Assembly (NCBI GenBank): GCA_029449245.1
Contig: JANATF010000004.1
Coordinates: 2,108,001 to 2,172,000 of the forward strand
Reading direction: 5' to 3'
Length of the DNA stretch: 64,000 nt
Origin: Mortierella alpina
Lineage: Eukaryota > Mortierellomycota > Mortierellomycetes > Mortierellales > Mortierellaceae
Part shown: piece by piece, positions 40,558 to 52,549 of the stretch
How positions within the stretch are numbered: the stretch's first letter is position 1
Layout: each line of letters begins with the position of its first letter
Translations under genes and position numbers: made by a program
The notes under the pieces: model-generated
Told to the model about the DNA's origin: nothing
The model's database searches: none
Seen by the model: the letters and a program-made list of their open reading frames with translations, nothing else

Positions 40558-43500
40558 CTACGCGTGGCGCATGAGCCGGTGCTGAAGCACCGCGGCCTCT
40601 GCGTGTGAATAGGTCTTGAAGCGCTGTGGATCTAGTAGCGTCGCTCTTACGCGTTCGGCAACCCGGGAAGCTCTCTTGCTAGACAGTCTTGTATCTTTGC
40701 TTCTAGCGCTGGCCATTTTGGTCGAGTACGCAGCGGGTTCTTCGGGCGGGTCTTCTATCACGTGGATCGTCAAATGCTCCGAGAACTCGTCTCGCCTTTT
40801 CATCAGGACCCTCTCGACTGTTGCTGGCGCAGAGTCGAAAATGGCAAGTACCTCAAGGTTGGAGAGCTCTAAACTATCAAGCAAATCCGCCAAATTGTGC
40901 TGAGACTGGTGGGAGACGACTATCGTGTGGGAGTCGTCCGTATCGTCCTCGCTATCACTGTCGAGCAGCGGGAACCGTCGGCGAGAGTCGAAGTTTTGGA
41001 CAGGCTCAGGTTCCTGATAATCAGTCCTCATCCGCCCCAGCCAAAGTCGTTTCAGATGCAGCGTTCTCAGCTGTCTCGTGAGGCCATCATGCAGCGAAAT
41101 GAGTTGAAGCGACAGTGACTCGATCTTGGACGGACCTCCGTTTTCTGGAAAGGCCTTCCAGAGAGGGGCAAGATCAGATACCTCCACTGCATAAAGATAG
41201 ACAGAGCGTAGCGAAATAAAGTTGACGATTTGCAGGAGGCTGCCAAGGTCCTTTGCGAGTCCTAGATGGGTGAGGCATAGGTGGGGCAGAATCGAATGAA
41301 GCAGCCTCTTTGTTGCGTCCGAAACCGACGAGGTCAGTTGAAGTTGCGTCAGCTTGGACCACATGGCCGGTTTAACTCCCGGAGCGGGCGATGGTGCCAC
41401 ACCATCGGAAGTAACTAGTTCGAGGCCTGTAAGCTGAGGGTCGACAATCAAGACCTCGAGCGTGTTCTTGAATACCTGTATGGTCTCTGAGAGGTCAGTC
41501 GGTCTCTGGTAAATGTTCACAAGAACCAAATCCCTCAAACGATCCGTAGTAGCCGACACGACGGGCAAGTGATCCCAGACGCTCTCTTCTGGATCATCCG
41601 AAAGCCCAAGAAGATGCAGCACTTCCAAACGCTTGAGACTCCCAACGGCCAAGCCAAGATCCTCCTGCTGATCCGACGAGTAGTTTAGCCCGAGTCTTAG
41701 GTCCACGAGGTTGGGGCAGCGCAAGAGCATTTCTGCAAGTCGCAGCTGGTCGGAGGCCCTGACCGTGTCAAGATGGAAGCTTCGAAGCTTGTTTGCGTCC
41801 AATGTCCGTGGCAGGTTCGACGTTCGTGGACCAAAGTACTCCATTCCTTTCAATGATAGAGTTCCAATCTTTGGATTTGCCAAAAGCTCTAGTAAAGGGT
41901 TGTATTTGCCTTTTCCTGGCAGCTTGACGTCGATCCTGGATCGCCTTTGGATATCCTGTAGATCCAGCTTCAAGATTCTGACGTTCGAGTGCTCCAGGTT
42001 GCTAACAATTCTGCTCAAGTCCGAGGAGTCGAATTCCCAGTCCAATGCCAGCTCCAGTTCGTTGAACCCAGGGGCTTTGCTGCCAAGTTGATTCATAAAG
42101 ATCTTGGTGGAGCTCGACGAGGTGAGGGTATTGGTCACCTTGCGGAGATGTTTGTCGTAATGCCCATGGTTAACCTCAAGCGTCCGAAGAAATTTCTTCA
42201 TAGAGACATCAAGGTAGGAGATGCGTCCATGCTCCAGGCAGACCCATTTGACATGGCCATCGCTGGTGGTAATCCTGTACAAGTTCCCCAGAATCTTGTC
42301 CTTGTCCTTATTTCGCAAATAGGTCTCCAACCGCCTAAGATCAGCGCCTCCAAGGACCTCCATATTCTTGAGGATTCCTGCGATGCCACCACTGCTTCTG
42401 TTGTTGAAATCGTTTGCCGAGCCGCTGTCTAAACCGAGCTTCTGCTCTAAGAAATCGATTGAGACGTTGATTGCCTCCAGAGAACTGTCATTTATCGCCT
42501 TGACACCTTCTACCAGCTTGTCCATGTCACTTTGGCATAGACCAGCGATAGGAGACACAAATGTGGCCATTGTCATGCAATATTTTAAGATTTGAAGCAT
42601 TCCCAGTACGTACGGACCATACTGCTCAAAGAATCGGGTAAGTCTCGACAGCTCGTAGCTCGTACCCCTCATGTTTTGCCACATGAAACCGATTTTCCAA
42701 CTGACCAGAGAGCGAACTTGCCGAGTGGCGTCCTTGAGCATGGCTATGATCGCGAAGACGGGGGTTTGTGCTCGAAGCGGTCATATCGGTGTCCGTCTTG
42801 GAATACTCTCCGCACTCACATAAAAAGTACAGCCTGAATCTCTCCTCGACCAAGCTTCTAGGATCCCAGTTCCAGACCTTTTCTAGGAAGCCCGATGGTT
42901 TTTCTCTCGGTGAAACGGTAGAACCATCCTCAATCTGGTTCGGGTTTATGCTCTCGGGTAGAATTACAAAAAGCCGCGGAATCGGGTACTCGTGCAGCTC
43001 CATAGTTTTGAATGAGAATCGCATCCGCCGTTTGTTGCAAGACCTCGAGTCGGTCATTGGTCTGCTGCTGCCGCTGCAGCACCTCGTCGAACCGCGCCAT
43101 GACCTGTGCGTGCTGTTGGGCAGATTTTTCGTCCGTCGAATAATCCTGTTGTTGCTGCAAGTCAGAAGTTGGCTGGGTGTTTTCCGAGGAAGTCGAGCGA
43201 GTAGAGGAAAGAGTGGCAGGATGGCATGTTGGCGCGGTTGAAATCTCGGTTGCTGCTAGCGTTGCTGCCGACGACGACCCCGCCAAGGCTAGTATCGAGG
43301 TCGACTCTGCACCATACAACGATGACGACGACGACGACGGATTACCCGTCGGAGAAAGGGACGGCGATGCTGATGCTTGAACAAGAGAGGGGCTCTTGGG
43401 AGGAGCTTGGGTTATGGCGAGCTCCTCTATATGGGCGCCCTGGCCCGAATGTGATCGCTCCTGGTTTGAAGGCGGCTGCTCCTGGAGCGAGATCGCATAG

Positions 43501-43830
43501 ACAGGTCGTTGTGATTGGTCCTGCACGGCGACAACGTCGATGATATCGCTCGGGTAGTGGCCAATCCGCCTTGGCTCGTATCTGGGTAGTAGACTTCAAC
43601 TTAGTTCCAGGCCATGAGTTTGAAGCGTGCAAGTATTCATCCTTGCCCGGTTACCTCTTTCCAGTCTCGTCTCGCAGAAACAAGATGCTGACTCCGTTGA
43701 TCTTGAATCGAGACGCCCCATCGAACAAGTCTTGCACGTCTTCGATGTGACTGTAGTATTGGCCACCGGCATCCTTGCGCACCTCGATGACCTCGACTAT
43801 GTCATGCCGTCGGAACCGCTGTACTTGCAT
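40558..43830 (-). pseudogene. leucine-rich-repeat protein gene with two frameshifts
   Basis: Belongs to a large family I remember from Mortierella genomes: an N-terminal domain (VSILFLRDETGKR, YEPRRIGHYPSDI), a Gln-rich coiled coil, the block ELHEYPIPRLFVILP, FRLYFLCECGE, AKHEGYEL, FFEQYGPYVLGMLQ, and C-terminal leucine-rich repeats. Exons (minus) 43830-43655 and 43581-40558. The second is broken twice. At 43000/43001 an extra base shifts frame just before ELHEYPIP. At 42651-42664 a 7-bp tandem duplication (gctcgta twice) shifts it again after AKHEGYEL. Without these 8 bases the exons total 1064 codons including stop. The rest, including a 727-codon final frame, is open, so inactivation is recent, or the duplications are assembly errors. 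Function unknown. Confidence 0.75.
42651..42664. repeat. 7-bp tandem duplication causing a frameshift
   Basis: gctcgta occurs twice in a row inside the LRR gene. Removing one copy fuses the two conserved blocks AKHEGYEL and SRLTRFFEQYG in one frame. Confidence 0.8.
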
Positions 43831-44442
43831 GTCGAGGACGGGTCAAGAAAACGACAATGACTACCAAGGTCTGAGAGCTGAGCAGGGATGAAGTGAGGGG
43901 TGCTCATTCTTTTCCCCACACATTTTGTGCCCGCGGACAAGCAGTGAGCTAGGAATACGCGTTTCATCAACAGGATCCATGGATATTTCCGGACATGGAG
44001 AATCCAGTCGACTTTTGACCCCGACTCTGAAGTGGCAAAGACATGATAGCTCGCACTGATCATCAAGTGCCGGCATGCCTCACTGTGTACTTTCTCGAAG
44101 GCTTGCTCTATCCACCGCTCTGTCAACATGCTATTCGTACTATATAGCTCCGTAAAAGTACTGACAGAGACGCGCCCTCCAACCTTGTCGCCATTAACCG
44201 ACACACTAGACCCTTCATGGTCAACCTTCCAATTTCGCACGTAAAACAATTGCCACTCCCCTGATCCACTGAGGACCCTTGTTTCCAGTTCCTCTGATTC
44301 TCCACGCAAAAACTGATAGTGTACTGTATAGTAAAAAAAAAAAAATTCTTGATAGTGGAACCTTGAGCGCTTTACTTGCTTCATTCTCATTCACCTCACC
44401 TCACCTCACCCCTCTGACCTGACTTCCTTCCTCGGTAATCAG
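43831..44442. other. intergenic between LRR gene and aminopeptidase gene
   Basis: Promoter and leader of the LRR gene. A 197-codon minus frame (44390-43797) crosses it and the LRR first exon, but it has no recognisable domain and I leave it uncalled. Confidence 0.4.
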
Positions 44443-47400
44443 TTAGAAGTCGTTCTCTGCGCTAACTCGCAATAGCTCCATCTCTCCCTCGAGTGTTCGA
44501 GGCTGCGAGAGAGGCAGAGGTGTCGCTGCAGCTGTCGCGGAAGAGAGCAATACCAAGGCGTTTGTGTTCTGAAGAGCGTTGGCCCCGGGACCGCAGTCAG
44601 TTCCTCTGCCCTGGGGACACGAAGCCTTCTTTTGTTGCTGAGTCTTCTTCTGTTGCTGTGCCTCCTGGTTTTGTTGCTGCTGTTGTAGTTGTAACATCTG
44701 GAAATGCTCCTCGCTCAACAGCGCAGGGTTGGCCAAGTATTGCCCTGATAGCATGAGCTGCTGGTCTTGTTGGGATATAGCATCATGATGTTCAAAGCCT
44801 TGTTGGCTTTGGTGCTGATGATGTTGACATTGGCGCTGCGGAATGTACGCCTTTGGAGGAGAAGAAGAACAGGAGGAACTCGCCGAGGAGCCGGATACCA
44901 ATGTGTTGATAGTCGCTGAGGACGAAAAGTCCTCAGCTGAGCTGCTGCTTCTGCTTCTTCCCAGAGCTGACAAGGCAAGATCGCGCCCGAGTGAGGAATT
45001 TCGCTGATACTGGCCGCCGCCATGGTCGCAGATGTAGGCGCTATCGAGTCTGACAACCTGCTGCTGTTCCTGATCCTGGTCCATGTCGCATGGCCCCTTT
45101 GCTTGTTGGTGCTGCTGCGGGACTTGGGAATCGTGTCGGCACGAGCTTGGGTCCAGGTATCCATTCACACGCAACCACTGCTCAACATCCTGTCGATCTC
45201 TCTCCAGCCAGAGAATATGCATTCGTATTCCCTCCAAGCAGGTCGCGAGATGGCGCTCGTATAAACTGGTGTCCTTATTGACAAAGAACTCCTGCACTTC
45301 CCGATACCTCTCAATACTTGAGAACGACCCTATACTCAGCATAACAAAATAGTCCAGGAACCGAATGTCGTCACAGTGCCGCTCGACCAGGATATCCCAG
45401 TGATGCCTCATAAAGTTCCAAAGCTCAGCGCGGCCAGATACAGAAGACCGTAGAGTGGCAATGGCGGTAAGAATATCTTGAGTCCTGACCTCGGGCGACA
45501 TGGCAAACGCAAGGGTTCGGTTGATAAGTTCAGGGGTGTGTCCATACCCCAGAACGGTGAGCGCCACCACTTTCTCATCAGGCATGTAGGACTCTCGGTA
45601 GTACTCTACAATAGCTTCGTACTCCTCTACGCCGGTTGTTGAACGCAACACAATCTCAAAGACTGGGAATCGCAAGTCCGGAGGAATGGCAGACATATCG
45701 CGCTCCTTCATGAACATTCGGAATCGCCGGTGAGCTTCGGTTACAATTCTGTGAGTCAACATGGTCATGTTAGTTATATATTTTTACACGCCTCGCCGTG
45801 GCATCAATGGTAACCTTTGTGCATAAAAATTCTTACTCTGGATCCCCGGCACGTCCAGCATATCGGATTGCCAGAGCTCGCAAGTTTCCTACAAGTGGGT
45901 CTTCCCTTTCCGGGTAGGCCCATCCTAGCCGCTTCACGATCTTTGTAAAAAGTCTTCGCTGGACCTCCTTGAGGGCATCCATGATTGGCGCAGGCTGCTC
46001 TAACCATACAGAAAAGAGTTCCTGTAGCTTGAGAGATATTTCGACCCACACCCTATCGGTACGAGCAAAAACCGTTGCGATGAGAAACAATTATGATCAA
46101 ACACTGTGCAAACAATATAAAAAGGTAGGATGCTGGACTTACATGTAATTCTCTTCGTCCGCAAAGTACTTGAGTAGCGTCAAGAAACTGCTCGTCGGTG
46201 CATTGCCACTTGCGACCAGCGCTGCAGCATCAGTCAGTAAGCCAACACGATCAGCCGCATCAAGCGTCTCCACGTCCCTCACTTTTCTGCATATCAATGT
46301 CTGACCCAAGAGAGCCAATGTCTTGGGAGGGTACGACACCCTATAGAAGCCGGTTTGTCCCATGTTAAACTTGTACCAGCGAGTGGTGTCCACCTTCAAG
46401 ATCAACTCCTTTGTATCCATCATAATGTTCCGGGGTGTCGGGTCATCAGCGGTTGCGAGTGCCAAAGGCACAGGCCACAGTAGCGTGTCTTCTTCTTCGC
46501 GCACGTCGCCAGTCGAGAGGAAGAGATTCTGACGGACAAGTATGGTGGAGGCGTCGAGCTCTATGATGGATAAAACAGGGTGCTGAGAGAGAGAAGCATT
46601 TTTGTCAGTCGGTAACTCGTATTCTATATTTCGCCAAAATAATCATGCTGCAAAGGACATCTTACCCCTGTCTGTCTGGTCCAGCTGCGCATAAAGCCAG
46701 GCACATCCACTCCACACTCCTCAGCCAGAGTGACCCACAGATCCTCAGTATTCGCGTTTCCCCACATATATGTCATAAGGAACTTTCGAATTCCTTTTAG
46801 TAACTGGTCCTGGCCCAGCCAGGCGTTCAACATTCTCAACACGGAGGCACCCTTCATATACGAGACTTCGTCGAAGATCTGCGTGATCTCACTCGGGTTG
46901 GCGACGTCAACCTCCACCGGATGCGATGTACGAAGCGCATCATGCTTTAGGACCTCCTGGATGCGCTTCACAAACTCGGACCAAATATCCCAGCCTGGAA
47001 AGAGCTCATCAACGACGATGTAGGCAAGATGCGTAGCGAACCCCTCAAAGAGCCATAGATCCGACCACCAGTCCATCGTCACCAGGTTCCCAAACCACTA
47101 CATAGGTTTGAAAAATAACATGAAGTTGGTGGTGTTAGATGCCGGCAAATGTAGTCGAACAGCTGCTGTTGTTTGAAGTTATTACCTGGTGAGATATTTC
47201 GTGGATTACAGTTGCCGCAATCTCTCTTTTGCGGTCATTTGTGCCATCTTCGGCGAGTAGCAAAGCATGCATGCGGAAAGTGATCAACCCCCAATTCTCC
47301 ATAGCCCCAGGCGAGAAATCGGGCACCGCCACTAAGTCCAGCTTGGGTAACGGATAGGGTATATTGAATAGTCGTGAGAAATATTCAACCGACTAGAATT

Positions 47401-49797
47401 TGCAGACAATTAAATGTTGTCAGCGCCATCTGTTTTTTAAGATATTCATACGGTGTACCTTTATCATGGAGCGATGCCATACTTTCACGGCAAGATCAAG
47501 AGAATATTGTCCGTAGGTGGCAAGCCCTACTGGAGTGTACACGCGGCATGGAACAGGTTCTCCATTGAACTCTCCAGACGTGTGAGCTTCAATGTAGTCA
47601 AAGTCTCCAATCATCCATGCCAACAACTATCAAGCCAGCAGTAAACGAAGTTAGGTTGCTGCGCCGTATAAATCCTCTCCAGCTAATTATCGAAATGGCA
47701 CCATCGCAATCGCAAAACTCGCTCGCAGTTTACGTAAGTAGCCATGATAGGCGTCTTGAGGAAGGTGACCTGTTGCATGCCGTTTTCGAGAACTGTCCTT
47801 GTTTCTATGCTCATGTTTGATAGGCATGTCATCTCCTGTGGCGCCACAAGTGTCAGCGAAAAGGTGGCCTTGATAGCAGGCTAAAACCAGACACATTTAT
47901 CACCCATAGTTAGTGTCAACAGCTGTAAAGAGCTATATGTGTATGCTTCCTCAGGGTGAGCTGCGTCAATAGGTGCTTCGGGAGGAGGGAGACGCAACAC
48001 AGAATTATACGAGTCATCTCCCTTGTGAACACAAAGGCACAACAACTACAGCGGGAGTTTGATGTATTGATATTGAGAGCATCGCGAGTCCGCGATTTAG
48101 CACTGCTTCTGTAATTATGCTTAAAATCAGGTTTTGCCTACCTCGTCCCAACACGGAAACGCCCTCCTTGCATGTGTGGACTGGAATTGCGTGGTTGTCA
48201 ATTGACTAGAGTTACGATAACACGGTACAGTGATAGAATTAGATATGCATCCCAGAGCCATGTCCAAGAACATGGCGCGTAACTGACAGATGCATATATA
48301 AATAGCAAACTTACTGCACGTTGTTATCAGCGTCCGTGTAAACGGATCTATAGAAACCGTTTAGCTTATCATTGACAAGTCCGATGTAAGCAATATCCAA
48401 AACCCAGGAGGTGCCGACGTAGAGGATCTGAGGGAAATCAAGTGTAATTGTCTCCTCCTCGACATTGTAGCTTACGCTTGTTGCCGTCACGCTAGAGGAC
48501 ATCGTACAAACAACTCAGAGTCAGCTAGTTTATATAGATAGCACACTGAGCTCATGTAAAAACGGGCTACATTTGAGCGGCAAGAGCTCAGGAGTATCAT
48601 GATGGCGCCCGTTCATTCACACGTGCCAACAGATAGCCATGTCTGTAGCACACTCTTGTGGATGGTTGTTATTGCTGTCTGAGATTAGACCTCTGTGAAC
48701 GACTCCCTGCCTCCGTGCACTTGCAGACACTGCGCAATGACCCCAAAACACAATGGTGCTGCCTTCGAGTCTCACAGCAACTGGAGACACTGGGCAACAG
48801 AAGGTCATACGAGTAAGACAGGGAAAGGAACAAGTCGCTGCGTTTGCGAATGCCAATGTTTGTGCGGTGTCGCTATTCTTCCTCAGCCCTCGGATCGGCC
48901 AAAGCGCGGCAAAGGCGTAAAAAAATTCATTGTACGAGTCCAACAATGGAAACGATGTTGAACTTTGCCTAAATATAAGGACTGCACATCCCGACTCTCA
49001 TTCCCCGAAGCCGCTGCTGATTGTTAATACTCCTTATAAACTCTCCTCTCACTCACTAGCCATTCTTAGCGCCCGCTAAGCGGGTTTGCGAGTCTTTTCT
49101 TTATACCTCTCTTACTCCTCACGACTTGACTGGCCTACAAAGCACGTCGTCGCTCTCTCAACTTTTGAACATATTTGAGCCTTTTACCCTCTGTCGCATG
49201 TGGAGCTACTTTCACGTAGTCAGGAACGACTCCAGAAACCGATATCACTTAAAATGACCAAGGGTGCATAAGATGGGAAGAGCCGTAGGGGGTGGGAGGC
49301 ACTTGACGCGACATAGGGAAGAAATGCGACGCAGGAACCCCACTTACCTGTATTCTGTTGGTGACAAAGTATCCCTTGCTGTAGCTGTTTGGATATTGAG
49401 CTCCTTGGCATTCAGAATGATCCCAAAGGTTGGGTCAGCGATGCAAATTCTAGCAGAATAAAGAAAGAGGAAATCAGAGGTTGGATCCTAAGAGATACAG
49501 CAGGCGTGCGCGTAACGCCTTTACGACTGTAGCCGCGCACACTTGTCTCTATTCCTTATGAAGAAAAAGATGTGTTCGCCACACAGAGGGTTGATAACGT
49601 AACTTCGTGCAGCCGATGAGAAAAGAAAACAGCGGACGTAGGTGAGCAAGAAGTTGAAAGCTCGAAATGGGGCAGCCTTACTCTATGGAACATTCGCCAA
49701 GGAACGAGAAGTTGACGGGACATGGAACAATCTTCAGGCTGTAATGTATCGGAATGATGGATCGCTCGAGAGTCATTGTAGCTTTGGAAACTGTCAT
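44443..49797 (-). CDS. M1-family zinc aminopeptidase with Gln-rich C-terminal tail
   Basis: Removes N-terminal residues from peptides; relatives are yeast Aap1/Ape2 and the puromycin-sensitive enzyme. Eleven exons (minus): 49797-49682, 49449-49348, 48491-48315, 48205-48142, 47880-47734, 47626-47459, 47392-47186, 47097-46666, 46582-46143, 46052-45837, 45748-44443; all phases agree, 1124 residues. Motifs: SIIPIHYSLKIVP, NDKLNGFYRS, ARRAFPCWDEPAIKA, substrate-binding GAMEN (287-291), zinc site HEISH (322-326) with E345 in LWLFEGFA, and YMKGASVLRML. The C-terminal helical domain ends near residue 895. About 230 residues of Gln/Ser/His-rich sequence follow, with long QQQ runs, which the family normally lacks. 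No signal peptide, so probably cytosolic. Intron 2 (49347-48492) is 856 bp, unusually long. Confidence 0.92.
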
Positions 49798-52549
49798 TGC
49801 TGCCGAGGAGTGGAAAGAGTGGAGAGTACGGGTCGAGAGAGGAGGGTGAGGGTGGGAGTACGAGAACGATCACTGGGAACAAGAAGGCGAGGACGAAAAA
49901 TAACAACGAGGGTGTTTGAATCCTCCCTTCCGTTGCGGGTGTGTCCCGAAGTTGCTGTGCCGCTGTGCGAAAGAATGATAAACTGGATGCAGAGGGCGAG
50001 GGATGAGAAGCGGGGCTGATGGCAGCCTAGGAATGGCAGGGTCGCAGGAAAACCACAAGGCTGCTGGGCTGTTCTGCTCACTCGTAGTAAGAATGTACAA
50101 TGGGAGAGGCAGATGACCCTGCAAGAGCGGTGAATTGGCGCGCTGCGTGCGGGCGGAAGGTGAAGGTCTGAGAGCAAGGGAAAGGAAGGAGACGTGGCAG
50201 AAGGACGCGGTGGTGGAAGAGACGAAGAGAGAAGAAAGCAAAGACAAAGGAGACAGGGGCTGCAACTGAACCAAAGTGAATTCCTCATGGGAATCTCTTC
50301 CTCGATATCCAATCACACTTCTGCCCTGATTTTTTGCACTGGACCCCAGAGACAACTACTGTACCGCTTTTTTCGATCGGACTTTGGCTGCGTGTCTGGC
50401 CATGTGGGCCCGTTCCGTGTGTGTCCGAGCAATGGGTGAGAGAGACCATCATCTCCGGGTCTGGCTGAACATCATGGCGCCTGTATGAGGATCTAATGCG
50501 CAAGAATGTGCGTTGCATTGGATACTCGACCCATCAATCACGATCATAAAGTAAGCATGTGCACTACAAAATCCTTTCATGGCATTTAGGCACATCAGCA
50601 CAGGAAAGAGGCTCAATCGAAGCGTGCCGTGCCAAGGCAGGATGATTGAGTCAGCGCATCATGAGCAATAGCGAGATAAACCAACGACATGTAAACAGAA
50701 CACAGGTGAAGAGACTTGAATCCATCCTATCAGCCCCGCCGCCGTCTCCCTCTCCCTTCCCATCGGACAGTGAGTGTTTTGTTGTTGTCAGTGATATTGT
50801 TGACATCCTCGCCTTCCCTTGATCACGCGCTATGTAGTAAACCACCGTGCACTTCTTTGCCGCTCCCTCTCAGTCCAACTTTCTCACTCTCCAGTTGCTG
50901 AAAGGAAGGTGTGTCCGACCCACGCACATGAAATGTGACAGCGCGAGTTCTTGTGACCAAGAGTCGGTCATCATTCATTGTAACATTAAGCCTCCCGGAG
51001 GTACCGTGTGGCGATTTTCACGGACAAGAAACTGCATGTAGGCCGTAAACTGTTCTCGATGTGTTAGGATACAGTTGCGCGTTCCGTGTGCAGGCGCAGA
51101 TAGAGCCACCACCAAAACGAGAAGCAGAACGAGAAGCAGAACGAGAAGGGTTCGTGTGAAAAATGCTGCAGTTCGGTCTGGCCGTAGACGATCCGCGTCC
51201 GCCTGCCTCTCCATCCGAGTCGATTGTGGATAGCCATGCTAGACTATCGCTGTTGATTATTTTCTGCGGACACGGATTACGAGTTGAAAGTACAAGGGAT
51301 CCGGAACGGGGAGAATGCATATGTCAGTGTTGTGCTACATCCTTAAAAGGTGTACTTTTCTCTCAGTGCCCAGTCTGCCTCTTTCATCTACCGTTCCGGC
51401 GATAAGATCGCAACCGTTTTACTGTACAATCGCCTTGTTCTGATCCACAGATACCTCGGGGCGACATTTAAGTAACCAATACAACGCGCAAATCTCTAAT
51501 CCTTTGCCTGATATGATGCAGAACAATACTGTTGAGCACAAGAGAGGCTCGTAGCCCGTTTGCCTCACTTTGACCTGTATCACTGAATCGATGGCCAGAC
51601 CAAAATAGGGACGCTCTAGACCGTCTTCAGTTATCATTTCAGATTCAGGTTCACGCGTGAATTGCCGCCACGCCATTTCCACGGGTCGCTGTTCGGTTAG
51701 TTGTGTCGTTATAGCCTTCCTTTACAGTACATGCAACGACTCGTGTTTATACGGCAGCTACTCAACTGTCCTTGCTTCTATATCAGCTTCCCTCTGCATC
51801 TGAGAGAGTAAACGAATAGGCGCGCGATTATTTTCCATACAGTCATCATAGTTAGCCCAAGGAAAAAACACCAAACAAAAAGCACAATGCAACAAATAGA
51901 TGCGCGTGGTGCGCGCCACGCCGCTGTTGAATCTGGTAGGGTTTTCCCAGACGCTGCAAGATTTATCATAGTTTATACGGATGATGGAATGAGGATCTCG
52001 GGTCCACGCGTTGCAACTTGTTTACTGTAGTTTTTTGCAATAGCGCAAGTAGACAGAATCGCAACCCCTCCCCCTTCCCCTGGGAGCTTTTAGTTGCTAT
52101 TGAGAAGCCAGCAGACACGATGATGATTGCTGACCAAGTAGCAGCCCTGACACTTGTTAGGGCGTGAATCGTGCTATGTTGTACTCAACATAGTCTACAC
52201 TTGCGCGAGCAGCGGTTGCTCATCAACTGCACCCTTTAATGGAGGAGTTGGTTTTGTGTCACCAGGAAGCACGTTGTTGTTTGTATACACGAGCCAATGG
52301 GAGGGTTCCTGGGAAATACAAAATAGCCAATGGCATCAAGCGGCGCCGTACTGCACTTCACGTTGGGGCAATCCGAAGTTGGCATCCAATCCATCTCTAT
52401 CGACAAGATGTTTCTCTTCTTTTTCCGCCACATATTGTCGTTGCAGCTGTTGCAGAGGTGTTCCGTCTTTTTAGATGCAAAAGTTTATTTGATTAAAAAA
52501 CGCCCATTATAGTTCATGCTGGTCATATTCTCCACCAACGCCGTCCACC
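49798..52549. other. 2.75-kb intergenic region
   Basis: The part next to 49797 is strongly CT-rich on the minus strand and is probably the aminopeptidase leader and promoter. A tandem 12-mer (gaagcagaacga) lies at about 51120-51146. A minus frame at 51682-51419 (87 codons) has no recognisable motif. Nothing else supportable. Confidence 0.45.

Noticed and set aside
43797-44390. 197-codon minus frame upstream of the LRR gene
   Set aside because: It overlaps the LRR first exon in another frame, contains a Phe/Tyr run made by an A/T tract, and shows no domain.
49556-50355. Overlapping minus-strand Ser/Pro/Leu-rich frames before the aminopeptidase
   Set aside because: They are shadows of a CT-rich leader. 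The short first exon of the aminopeptidase (49797-49682) reads in a different frame with conserved family sequence.
51419-51682. 87-codon minus frame in the 50-52 kb gap
   Set aside because: No motif, no splice partner and no leader; likely chance.
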